Shown here piece by piece: positions 9,441-15,978 of a stretch of 15,978 nucleotides of DNA. This stretch comes from Rubrivivax sp. Its GTDB lineage: Bacteria; Pseudomonadota; Gammaproteobacteria; Burkholderiales; Burkholderiaceae_C. The notes beneath the pieces were generated by a model. The model worked only from the letters and a program-made list of their open reading frames with translations. It searched no databases and was not told where the DNA came from. The stretch lies in the NCBI GenBank assembly GCA_020851615.1, contig JADZCL010000139.1, positions 1 to 15,978 on the forward strand, given 5' to 3'. A program made the position numbers and the translations under genes. The stretch's first letter is position 1, and every line of letters starts with the position of its first letter.

Positions 9441-10062
9441 CCGGGCAGCGCTCGGGCCGCGTCTGCTCGAAGGCAGGCAGCTTCATGCAGGCGTCGAAGA
9501 CGCGCATCACCTGCGGCACGTGGTCGAGCCGGCACTCGAAGCGTTGGGCGTTGAAGATCTGCGGCACAAGCGCGCAGTCGGCCATGGTGGGCGTCTGGCC
9601 GTGGCAGTAGGTGGCCGGCTCGGCACGCAACTGACGCTCCACCGCCTCGAGGCCCGTCTCCACCCAGTGGCGGTACCAGCGGTTCTTGTCGTCCTCGCTC
9701 ACGCCGAGCGAGCCGGTCAGGTACTTGAGGACGCGCAGGTTGTTCAGCGGATGGATCTCGCAGGCAATGTCCAGTGCGAGTGCGCGCACTCGCGCGCGGC
9801 CGGCGGCGTCCGGCGGCAGCAGCGGCGGCTGCGGGTGCGTCTCCTCGAGGTACTCGAGGATGGCCAGCGACTGCCACAACCGCTGTGGGCCGTCGACCAG
9901 CAGCGGCACCAGGCGCGCCGACGCCAGGGCCGCGTAGGCCGGTGCGGCTTGCTCGCCCCGCGCAAGCTGCACGCTGCGGTAGTCGTAGTCCAGCCCCTTG
10001 AGTGCCAGCGCGATGCGCACGCGATACGAGGCGCTGGAGCGGAAGTAGTTGAAGAGTTCCAT
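9430..10062 (-). CDS. maiA: Zeta-class glutathione S-transferase: maleylacetoacetate or maleylpyruvate isomerase
   Basis: The 210-residue protein is a zeta-class GST that would isomerise maleylacetoacetate (tyrosine/homogentisate route) or maleylpyruvate (gentisate route) to the fumaryl form using glutathione. The N-terminal thioredoxin-like domain has the active-site segment FRSSASYRVRIALALKG (S9/S10) and QSLAILEYLEE. The C-terminal helical domain has CEIHPLNNLRVLKYL and TPTMADCALVPQ, both characteristic of this family. An AAGGA ribosome binding site lies 6 nt before the ATG. The gene begins 21 bp after an FAH-family hydrolase, which would cleave the fumaryl product. The sequence cannot decide between the two substrates: no homogentisate or gentisate dioxygenase is in view. 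The symbol maiA is the conventional label; nagL is the alternative. Confidence 0.88.
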   Translation of the reverse strand: MELFNYFRSSASYRVRIALALKGLDYDYRSVQLARGEQAAPAYAALASARLVPLLVDGPQRLWQSLAILEYLEETHPQPPLLPPDAAGRARVRALALDIACEIHPLNNLRVLKYLTGSLGVSEDDKNRWYRHWVETGLEAVERQLRAEPATYCHGQTPTMADCALVPQIFNAQRFECRLDHVPQVMRVFDACMKLPAFEQTRPERCPDAT

Positions 10063-10083
10063 GTCGGTCCTTGTGCTGCCGCT

Positions 10084-10776
10084 TCAGTGCACCGCCACCT
10101 GCAGCGGCGGCAGGCCCTCGATGTGGGCCCGCATCAGGTCGCCACGCACTACGGCACCGACACCCGCGGGCGTGCCGGTGTAGATCAGGTCACCCGGCTG
10201 CAAGGTCCAGGCGCGGCTGAGATGCACGATGATCTCGGCGACGTTCCAGATCAGCTCGCGCAGGTCGCCCCGCTGTCGCTCCTGGCCGTTGACCGACAGC
10301 GTGATCGCGCCTGCCGTCAGCGCCCCGGTCGTGGCCACCGGCGCGATCAACCCGAGCGGAGCCGACTGGTCGAAGGCCTTGCCGATGCACCAGGGCCGGC
10401 CGGCCTTCTTCATTTCGGTCTGCCGGTCACGGCGCGTCATGTCCAGGCCCACGGCGTAGCCGAACACGTGCTGTGCAGCGTCAGCCTCGACGATGTCGGC
10501 GCCGCCCTTGCCGATGGCCACGACGAGCTCGACCTCGTGGTGGAACTCGGCGGTCAGCCGCGGATAGTCGATGCTGCCGGTGGCGTCCGGCCCCACGCAC
10601 ACCAGCGCATCGGCCGGCTTCAGGAAGAAGAACGGCGGCTCACGGCCGCTGAAGCCCATCTCCTTGGCGTGCTCGACGTAGTTGCGACCCACGCAGTAGA
10701 TGCGGTGGACGGGGAACGGGGCGCCGCCCAGGACGGGCGCCGCCACGGTGGGGTGCGGCGCGAAGGCGAAGTTCAT
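10084..10776 (-). CDS. Fumarylacetoacetate hydrolase (FAH) family protein; fumarylpyruvate hydrolase possible
   Basis: The 230-residue protein is a small FAH-fold hydrolase, a metal-dependent enzyme that cleaves C-C bonds of acylpyruvate-type substrates. IYCVGRNYVEHAKEMG and PPFFFLKPADAL are hallmarks of the family. E81 and E83 (HHEVELVV) with D112 (GLDMTRRD) have the 2 and 31 residue spacing of the Mg2+ ligands in FAHD1-type enzymes. IYTGTPAGVG closes the active site. The frame extends 17 codons further upstream, but the ATG giving MNFAFAPHP is preferred because TGGAG lies 7 nt before it and the homologous region begins there. It heads the FAH-GST-pgeF operon. Pairing with the zeta GST suggests successive steps in gentisate or homogentisate breakdown; which one is unresolved, so no symbol is given. 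Confidence 0.9.
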   Translation of the reverse strand: MNFAFAPHPTVAAPVLGGAPFPVHRIYCVGRNYVEHAKEMGFSGREPPFFFLKPADALVCVGPDATGSIDYPRLTAEFHHEVELVVAIGKGGADIVEADAAQHVFGYAVGLDMTRRDRQTEMKKAGRPWCIGKAFDQSAPLGLIAPVATTGALTAGAITLSVNGQERQRGDLRELIWNVAEIIVHLSRAWTLQPGDLIYTGTPAGVGAVVRGDLMRAHIEGLPPLQVAVH

Positions 10777-10830
10777 CGAGGACTCCAGCACGACCACCCG
10801 CAGCCGGACACGGCAAGGCGGGCGCAACAG

Positions 10831-10842
10831 TGATCTGGATCA
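10831..10842. promoter_or_regulatory. FNR/CRP-type dyad between the divergent FAH and Nudix genes
   Basis: TGATCTGGATCA reads TGAT-N4-ATCA, the core of an FNR/ANR box (TTGAT-N4-ATCAA); only the outermost base on each side differs (G and T). The CTGG/CCAG centre resembles the core of FNR sites as I recall them from betaproteobacteria. Its centre is about 60 bp from the FAH start and 73 bp from the Nudix start, so it could serve either gene. No convincing -10 box is seen at the right distance for the FAH gene. Confidence 0.35.
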
Positions 10843-10896
10843 TGCCACGCCCACCCCGATGCGCGCTGCGCAGGCGGGCGGTTCAGGCCCCACCGC

Positions 10897-10902
10897 TACA
10901 CT
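10897..10902 (+). promoter_or_regulatory. Possible -10 box (TACACT) for the Nudix gene
   Basis: TACACT matches four of six bases of the sigma70 -10 and lies 7 bp before the Nudix ATG. Initiation would therefore fall on or next to the start codon, giving a leaderless mRNA. That agrees with the lack of a Shine-Dalgarno before this ATG. No -35 match is found at 16-18 bp spacing. Confidence 0.3.
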
Positions 10903-10909
10903 CGACTCG

Positions 10910-11455
10910 ATGTTCGTGCCCCGCCGCATCAAGCATTGCCGGATCTGCGGTGCCGCCGTGCACTACGTCGTGCCAGCCGACGACAACCGCGAGCGCGCGG
11001 TCTGCCCGGCCTGCGGCGAGATCCATTACGAGAACCCGATCAACGTCGTCGGCACCGTTCCCTTCTGGGACGATCGGATCCTGCTGTGCCGGCGCAACAT
11101 CGAGCCGCGCAAAGGCCTGTGGACCCTGCCGGCAGGCTTCCTGGAATTGGGCGAGAGCACGGCCGATGGCGCGCTGCGCGAGACCGACGAGGAGGCCGGG
11201 GCGCATGTCGAGCTCGAAGGCCTGTTCACGGTGTTCAACGTCGTGCGCGCCGGGCAACTCCACCTCTTCTACCGTGCGCGCATGCTCGACACCCAGCTCG
11301 CGCCCGGGCCCGAGACCATCGAGGCGCGTCTCTTTGCCGAGCATCAGGTGCCATGGGGCGAGCTTGCCTTTCGCACCGTGCGACAGACCCTCGAGCACTT
11401 CTTCGCCGACCGTGGCCGCGGTCGCTTCGAGATTCACGTCGGCGACATTGCGTGA
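10910..11455 (+). CDS. Nudix hydrolase with N-terminal zinc ribbon
   Basis: The 181-residue protein would hydrolyse a nucleoside-diphosphate-linked substrate with Mg2+; the substrate is unknown. The N-terminal zinc ribbon has two CxxC pairs, C10/C13 (HCRICG) and C32/C35 (VCPACG). It leads into the common IHYENPINVVGTVP strand. The Nudix box GX5EX7REUXEEXGU is present at GFLELGESTADGALRETDEEAG, with Thr in place of the usual hydrophobic residue after RE. The zinc-ribbon arrangement recalls NADH pyrophosphatase-type Nudix proteins, but the protein is shorter than NudC. The start at 10910 is chosen because homology begins there; an upstream in-frame ATG at 10859 adds unrelated residues. No Shine-Dalgarno is seen. 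Its end overlaps the convergent GGDEF-EAL gene by 22 bp. Confidence 0.88.
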   Translation: MFVPRRIKHCRICGAAVHYVVPADDNRERAVCPACGEIHYENPINVVGTVPFWDDRILLCRRNIEPRKGLWTLPAGFLELGESTADGALRETDEEAGAHVELEGLFTVFNVVRAGQLHLFYRARMLDTQLAPGPETIEARLFAEHQVPWGELAFRTVRQTLEHFFADRGRGRFEIHVGDIA

Positions 11456-13074
11456 GCCTGCGGCCCCGGGTCCAGCGTTGAAGGCGCCTGGCGGTGCACG
11501 GCTGCGGGACCGGTCGCGCCATCGAAGCCGATCTGCCATAGCGCGGCGAGGTCTGCCTCGTCTTCGACGCCCTCTGCGATCGCCTGGGCACCCATCTCGT
11601 GGACCAGCGCGACCAGGCCTTGCGCGCGTTCGCGCTGCGCGGGGTCGCTGGCGAGCTCGCGCACGTAGTCCCCATCGACCTTGACGTAATCAAGCTCGAT
11701 CTGCGACAGGCGCAGCAGCCCGCGCAGGGCGGCACCGGCGTGCTCGATGCCGACCCGCGCACCGGCTCGGCGCCACACCATCCCGGCATTGCGCAGGCGC
11801 GGCGGCAGACGCTCCAGCGCCAGCTCGGCAATCTCGATCGAGAGCCTGGACGCAGCCAGGGGCGCGGCCTCCAGCCGCGCACGCACGGCACTGACGAAAC
11901 CGGCCGTGCCAAGCGACTCGGCACAGACGTGCACGCAGCGCGCCTGCCCGTCGCGCGCGCAGGCCGCCAGCGCAAGCTCGATTCCCGCAAGCTCGATCTG
12001 GGTCACCAGACGGTATCGGATCGCCACCGCCAGCCACTGCTGTGCCGGGACGAACGGACCGCCCTGCTCCAGACGCAGGCGCATCGGGCATTCCAGATGC
12101 AGCAGGGCACCCCTTGCATCGATCACCGCAAAGCTGGCAAGCCCCACGTCACCACTGCGCAGGGCGTCGATGATCCTGCGGCGGAGTTCAGTGTCCGCCG
12201 CGCGGGCGACCGCATCGAGCTGGGCCGAGCGGGCCACGATCTGCCCGGCCCCGCCGGCTTCGGCTTCGGCCAGGGCCAGGTCCAGCAGCGCCAGGCATCC
12301 GCCCAGCGACGCACCGTCCAAGTGGTCGAGGCAGGCCATCACACAGGGCGACGTCGCGGGGGATGCGGCAATCGCGGCCATCAGGCTGGTGGCCGTCTCC
12401 TCGATCAGGCCGTGTGTGGGCAGCACGAGCGCGAAGTCGGCTTCGCCCAAGCGACCGACGAAAGCGCCCTCGACGCGCTGCGGGAAGACCTTCAGCAGCG
12501 CGGCGACCTCCAGGGTGGCCGATGCATCGGCCGCAGCGGTCGGGCCGGCTCCACCTGGCGCCAGCAGGCGCAAGCCCAGCAGCGACAGCCCAGGCCCATC
12601 GCGTTTGGCGAGCTGCTCGGTCAGGCGGCGCAGGAAGGTGTAGCGGCTGTCCAGGCCCGTGCGTGTGTCACGCCGCGCCGCACGCTGCAGCGTGTGCGCG
12701 CTGTCGCCCGACCCCTCCTCGAGCACCGTCTGCAGCCGCCGTACGGCGCCGTTGAGGCTGCGCGCGAGCGGCGCCAGCTCCGCCAGCGGCGGGCTCTCGA
12801 CGATCACGAAGCGGCCCTGCTCGAGCGCATCGGCCTGTCCGCACAGCAACCCTGCGCTGTGCTGCAGGGGCCGCAGGCTGCGCCGCATCTGCCACACGAC
12901 AGCTGCCGCCAGCGCAAGCGTCCAGCCCATCTGCGCGGCCACCGGCCACCAGGGCGAGACCGCGGTGGCGCCGTCGGCTGCCGACCACGCCAGCCACAGC
13001 CAGCCCGCATGGGCCAGGCCGGCAGCCAGCACCGCCGACCCCGCCAGGGTGCTCACTCGGGATGACAGGCTCAT
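11434..13074 (-). CDS. Membrane-anchored protein with degenerate GGDEF and EAL domains, probable c-di-GMP effector or pseudoenzyme
   Basis: The 546-residue protein has two N-terminal membrane segments (about 9-31 and 44-62) enclosing a very short periplasmic loop, then a HAMP-like or linker region (about 65-125). A GGDEF-type domain follows: DTRTGLDSRYTFL (136-148) matches its conserved opening, but the signature is GRLGEADF at 207-214 instead of GGDEF. The EAL-type domain begins at about 300. The EAL motif reads ECPMRLRL (328-335), the usual Asn strand is VHVCAES, and the DDFG motif is IEHAGA. EIAE, YVKVDG and AEGVE remain. Loss of several metal ligands implies no phosphodiesterase activity. 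Architecture resembles LapD-like receptors but without the large periplasmic domain. It follows lpdA by 126 bp on the same strand; the start has a weak Shine-Dalgarno. Confidence 0.85.
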   Translation of the reverse strand: MSLSSRVSTLAGSAVLAAGLAHAGWLWLAWSAADGATAVSPWWPVAAQMGWTLALAAAVVWQMRRSLRPLQHSAGLLCGQADALEQGRFVIVESPPLAELAPLARSLNGAVRRLQTVLEEGSGDSAHTLQRAARRDTRTGLDSRYTFLRRLTEQLAKRDGPGLSLLGLRLLAPGGAGPTAAADASATLEVAALLKVFPQRVEGAFVGRLGEADFALVLPTHGLIEETATSLMAAIAASPATSPCVMACLDHLDGASLGGCLALLDLALAEAEAGGAGQIVARSAQLDAVARAADTELRRRIIDALRSGDVGLASFAVIDARGALLHLECPMRLRLEQGGPFVPAQQWLAVAIRYRLVTQIELAGIELALAACARDGQARCVHVCAESLGTAGFVSAVRARLEAAPLAASRLSIEIAELALERLPPRLRNAGMVWRRAGARVGIEHAGAALRGLLRLSQIELDYVKVDGDYVRELASDPAQRERAQGLVALVHEMGAQAIAEGVEDEADLAALWQIGFDGATGPAAVHRQAPSTLDPGPQAHAMSPT

Positions 13075-13149
13075 GATGCACCGCCGCTGCGATAGGGGTC
13101 ACCACGGCACCGAAACCGGCGCCGCCACCTCCGCATTCATCGACGCGGC

Positions 13150-13173
13150 GCAGGCGAACTTGAGTGCGCCTGC
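13150..13173 (-). terminator. Possible hairpin downstream of lpdA
   Basis: GCAGGCG and CGCCTGC form a perfect 7 bp stem around a 10-nt loop, starting about 27 bp after the lpdA stop on the minus strand. There is no U-tract and the loop is large, so it is at best a weak terminator of the pyruvate dehydrogenase transcript. I see nothing else definite in the 126 bp between lpdA and the GGDEF-EAL gene. Confidence 0.28.
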
Positions 13174-13200
13174 CGCACCTGGCACGCGCACAGGGTCACA

Positions 13201-14982
13201 TCAGCGTCGGGCCGGCGGCAGATCGGTACACGTGCCGTGCGCGGCCTCGGCAGCCATGCCGATGCTCTCGCCCAGGGTCGGATGGGGATGGATCGTCTTG
13301 CCGATGTCGACCTCGTCGGCGCCCATCTCGATGGCCAGTGCCACCTCGCCGATCATGTCGCCAGCGTGCGTGCCGACGATGCCGCCACCCAGAATGCGGT
13401 GCGTCGTGGCGTCGAAGAGCAGCTTGGTGACGCCTTCGTCGCGCCCGTTGGCGATGGCGCGGCCCGATGCAGCCCAGGGGAACAAGCCCTTCCTGACGGC
13501 AATCCCTCGCGCCTTGGCCTCGTCCTCGGTCAGCCCGACCCAGGCCACCTCGGGATCGGTGTAGGCCACGCTCGGGATCACGCGCGCATCGAAGCGCGAC
13601 TTCGCCAGCGTCGCGTCGCCACGCACACTGCCGGCGGCCACTTCGGCGGCCACATGGGCCTCGTGCACCGCCTTGTGCGCCAGCATGGGCTGGCCGACGA
13701 TGTCGCCAATGGCGAAGATGTGCGGCACCTTGCTGCGCATCTGCACATCCACCGGGATGAAGCCGCGCTCGTCGACCTCGATACCGGCCTTCTCGGCGCC
13801 GATCTTGCGCCCGTTGGGGGTGCGCCCCACCGCCTGCAGAACCAGGTCGTAGACGCCCTCGCTGGTCGCTCCATCGAGGCCCTCGAACTGCACCCGGATG
13901 CCCTCCGCGGTGGCTTGCGCGCCGACGGTCCTGGTCCGCAGCATGATGCGCCCAAAGCGCGGTGCGTTGAGCTTGTGCCAGATCTTGACCAGGTCGCGGT
14001 CCGCCCCCTGCATCAGGCCATCCAGCATCTCGACCACGTCCAGCCCTGCGCCGAGCGTCGAGTAGACGGTCGCCATCTCGAGGCCGATGATGCCGCCGCC
14101 GATGACCAGCATGCGCTTGGGCACCTGGCGCAACTCAAGCGCACCGGTCGAGTCGACGACGCGTGGGTCTTCGGGCAGGAAGGGCAATCGCACGGCCTGC
14201 GAGCCCGCGGCGACGATGCACTGCGCAAACCGCACGGAGAGTGTCTTGCCGGTCTTGCCCTGGCCGTCGCCGGCGGTTTCCTCCACCTGCAGGTGATGCG
14301 GATCGGCAAAGCGGCCGTAGCCGCGCACCACGGTGACCTTGCGCATTTTGGCCATCGCGGCCAGCCCGCCGGTGAGCCGGGCGACCACCTTGTTCTTGTG
14401 CGCAAGCAGGCGGCCGGTGTCCACCTTGGGGGCGCCGTAGTCGATGCCCAGGTCGGCGAAGTGCTTCACTTCGTCCATCACCGCGGCCACATGCAGGAGC
14501 GCCTTGCTCGGGATGCAGCCCACGTTCAGGCACACGCCACCCAGCGTGGCGTAGCGCTCGACGAGCACCACCTTCAGCCCGAGGTCGGCAGCGCGGAAAG
14601 CCGCCGAGTAGCCGCCCGGGCCGCCTCCCAGCACCAGCAGGTCACACTCATGGTCCACGCTGCCGGCGGGCGAAGGCGTCGCAGGCAGCGCGGGCGCGGC
14701 CACCGGTGGCGCCGGCTCCACGGGTGCCGCAGCAGCCGTGGTGTCGGTCGTCTCCAGAGCAAGCAGCACGGCGCCTTGGCTCACCTTGTCACCCAGAGCA
14801 ACCTTCAGCGACTTGACGATTCCGGCGTGCGACGAGGGGATCTCCATCGAGGCCTTGTCGCTCTCGACGGTGACCAGGCTCTGCTCGGCGGCCACCGTGT
14901 CGCCGGGCTTGACGAGCAGTTCGATGACGGCCACCTCCTTGAAGTCGCCGATGTCGGGTACGAGGATGTCGATCTGGGCCAT
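13201..14982 (-). CDS. lpdA: Dihydrolipoamide dehydrogenase (E3) with an N-terminal lipoyl domain
   Basis: The 593-residue flavoprotein reoxidises dihydrolipoamide in the pyruvate dehydrogenase complex, passing electrons through FAD to NAD+. Residues 1-80 are a lipoyl domain with acceptor K43 (VESDKASMEIP). An Ala/Pro linker (about 81-108) precedes the E3 body. The FAD motif is LLVLGGGPGGYSAA, the redox disulfide is C151/C156 (GGVCLNVGCIPSK), the NAD motif is VIGGGIIGLEMA, and the catalytic pair is H567/E572 (HPHPTLGE). A GGAAAG ribosome binding site lies about 6 nt before the ATG. The gene follows aceF by 72 bp, as in other betaproteobacterial aceEF-lpdA operons. E3 is also the L protein of glycine cleavage, so this enzyme may serve the gcv genes at the other end of the window. 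Confidence 0.97.
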   Translation of the reverse strand: MAQIDILVPDIGDFKEVAVIELLVKPGDTVAAEQSLVTVESDKASMEIPSSHAGIVKSLKVALGDKVSQGAVLLALETTDTTAAAAPVEPAPPVAAPALPATPSPAGSVDHECDLLVLGGGPGGYSAAFRAADLGLKVVLVERYATLGGVCLNVGCIPSKALLHVAAVMDEVKHFADLGIDYGAPKVDTGRLLAHKNKVVARLTGGLAAMAKMRKVTVVRGYGRFADPHHLQVEETAGDGQGKTGKTLSVRFAQCIVAAGSQAVRLPFLPEDPRVVDSTGALELRQVPKRMLVIGGGIIGLEMATVYSTLGAGLDVVEMLDGLMQGADRDLVKIWHKLNAPRFGRIMLRTRTVGAQATAEGIRVQFEGLDGATSEGVYDLVLQAVGRTPNGRKIGAEKAGIEVDERGFIPVDVQMRSKVPHIFAIGDIVGQPMLAHKAVHEAHVAAEVAAGSVRGDATLAKSRFDARVIPSVAYTDPEVAWVGLTEDEAKARGIAVRKGLFPWAASGRAIANGRDEGVTKLLFDATTHRILGGGIVGTHAGDMIGEVALAIEMGADEVDIGKTIHPHPTLGESIGMAAEAAHGTCTDLPPARR

Positions 14983-15054
14983 GTCAGGCTTTCCGCAGTG
15001 GGTTCTGCAAGCGCCTGCAAGAGGCGGTCGAAGGCACGCAAGGGCTGGCGGGCG

Positions 15055-15978
15055 TCACAACAGCACGCGCCGGAAGTCCGTCAGCAGGCCGCCGAAATAG
15101 GTGTTGAAGCGCGCCGCCGACGCGCCGTCGATGACGCGATGGTCCCAGCTCAGCGACAGCGGCTGCACCAGGCGCGGGTGGAAGCCCTTGCCGTCCCAGC
15201 GTGGCTCCATGCTGCTCTTGCACACGCCCATGATCGCCACCTCGGGCGCGTTGATGATCGGCGTGAAGTAACGCCCACCGATGCCGCCAAGGCTGCTGAT
15301 ACTGAAGCAGCCGCCGCTCATGTCCGCGGGCGAGAGCTTGCCATCACGCGCCTTCTTGGCCAGCTCGGCCATCTCCTGGCTGATCTGCAGGATGCCCTTG
15401 CGGTCGGCGTCCTTGATGACGGGCACCACCAGGCCGTTGGGCGTGTCGGCGGCAAAGCCGATGTGGAAGTAGCTCTTCAACACCAGGTGCTCACCATCCA
15501 GCGAGGCGTTGAAGTCCGGGAACGCCTTCAGGGCCGCCACGGCGGCCTTGATCATGAAGGCCAGCAGCGTGACCTTGACGCCGGCCTTCTCGTTCTCCTT
15601 GTTGAGCTGCTGGCGGAAGGCCTCGAGCTCGGTGATGTCGCAATCGTCGTGGTTGGTGACGTGCGGGATCATCACCCAGTTGCGGTGCAGGTTCGCGCCG
15701 CTGATCTTCTTGATGCGCGACAGCGCGCGCCGCTCGACTGGCCCGAACTTCGCGAAGTCCACCTGCGGCCAGGGCAGCAGCCCCGGCAGCGCACCCGCAG
15801 CGGCGGCGGCCACCGCCGGCGCCCGCGCCTGCTGGGCCGCGGTCTGCAGCCCGCCGCTCATCACCTGCTTGACGAAGGCGTGCACGTCCTCCTGCGTGAT
15901 GCGGCCCTTGGCTCCACTGCCCTGCACCTCGGCCAGCGGCACGCCAAGCTCGCGCGCCAGCTTGCGGATCGATGGCGA
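15055..15978 (-). CDS. aceF: Dihydrolipoamide acetyltransferase (E2 of pyruvate dehydrogenase), 3' part
   Basis: The gene runs off the window edge, so the N-terminal lipoyl domain(s) are not seen. The visible 307 codons start inside the peripheral subunit-binding domain: [18 protein letters not shown], then [13 protein letters not shown]. An Ala-rich linker (around [17 protein letters not shown]) leads to the catalytic core, which transfers the acetyl group from lipoyl to CoA. Core motifs include [24 protein letters not shown], a C-terminal-type [14 protein letters not shown], and the active-site [13 protein letters not shown] with its His and Asp. The C-terminus ends [10 protein letters not shown], typical of E2. 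A GTG at 15942 could be mistaken for a start, but the subunit-binding domain continues upstream in frame. lpdA follows after 72 bp. Confidence 0.95.
   Translation of the reverse strand, partial: SPSIRKLARELGVPLAEVQGSGAKGRITQEDVHAFVKQVMSGGLQTAAQQARAPAVAAAAAGALPGLLPWPQVDFAKFGPVERRALSRIKKISGANLHRNWVMIPHVTNHDDCDITELEAFRQQLNKENEKAGVKVTLLAFMIKAAVAALKAFPDFNASLDGEHLVLKSYFHIGFAADTPNGLVVPVIKDADRKGILQISQEMAELAKKARDGKLSPADMSGGCFSISSLGGIGGRYFTPIINAPEVAIMGVCKSSMEPRWDGKGFHPRLVQPLSLSWDHRVIDGASAARFNTYFGGLLTDFRRVLL

Noticed and set aside
9283..10833. 516-codon plus-strand open frame opposite pgeF, the zeta GST and the FAH gene
   Set aside because: It spans three well-identified genes and their junctions on the other strand, and shows only low-complexity shadow composition.
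11599..13065. 488-codon plus-strand open frame opposite the GGDEF-EAL gene
   Set aside because: It is antisense to a recognisable domain protein. The translation is rich in Gln, Arg and Gly with no motif, as expected of a codon-bias shadow.
15004..15021. Direct repeat CTGCAAG-CGC-CTGCAAG in the aceF-lpdA gap
   Set aside because: Two 7-bp copies in a 72 bp gap are too little to call a repeat element or regulatory site.
15942..15978. GTG at 15942 as the start of a short aceF
   Set aside because: The frame stays open to the window edge and encodes [12 protein letters not shown], the beginning of the E3-binding domain. The gene is therefore truncated by the window, not short.

Overview
This 16 kb window is a dense, high-GC chromosomal segment. 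Its closest resemblance, judged by eye, is to the order Burkholderiales (Betaproteobacteria). The reasons are a class I PHA synthase and acetoacetyl-CoA reductase that read very like the Cupriavidus necator proteins, a pgeF gene beside phaC, a three-gene FAH/zeta-GST/pgeF cluster, and a lipoyl-domain-carrying dihydrolipoamide dehydrogenase downstream of aceF. The genus cannot be fixed from the sequence alone. Apart from the two ends the genes look intact. I see no rRNA, tRNA, insertion sequence, integrase, CRISPR array, or gene-free stretch above about 135 bp.

Region 1 (1-5152, plus strand) is a tight operon: the 3' end of gcvT, then gcvH, gcvP and sdaA. It encodes glycine cleavage followed by serine deamination to pyruvate. 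Region 2 (5207-8352, minus strand) is a PHA cluster read phaC, phaB, then a small gene of unknown function. phaA is not between phaC and phaB, and phaR does not follow phaB. GC-rich hairpins without U-tracts follow phaC and phaB.

Region 3 (8457-10776) has a small two-helix membrane protein gene on the plus strand. It is divergent from phaC, and its 3' end overlaps the end of pgeF. Facing it on the minus strand is a probable operon: FAH-family hydrolase, zeta-class GST (maleylacetoacetate or maleylpyruvate isomerase), and pgeF. Region 4 (10910-13074) holds a zinc-ribbon Nudix hydrolase on the plus strand. It converges, with a 22 bp overlap, on a membrane-anchored protein whose GGDEF and EAL domains are both degenerate. 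Region 5 (13201-15978, minus strand) is the end of the pyruvate dehydrogenase operon: the 3' part of aceF, then lpdA.

The metabolic theme is coherent: glycine and serine to pyruvate (gcv, sdaA), pyruvate to acetyl-CoA (aceF, lpdA), and the last two steps of polyhydroxybutyrate synthesis (phaB, phaC). This is mostly housekeeping sequence, and I did not find a clear novel defence, mobile or RNA-guided system. The points most worth a second look are the degenerate GGDEF-EAL protein behind lpdA, the 151-residue unknown behind phaB, the probable TTG start of phaC, and an FNR-type dyad between the FAH and Nudix genes.
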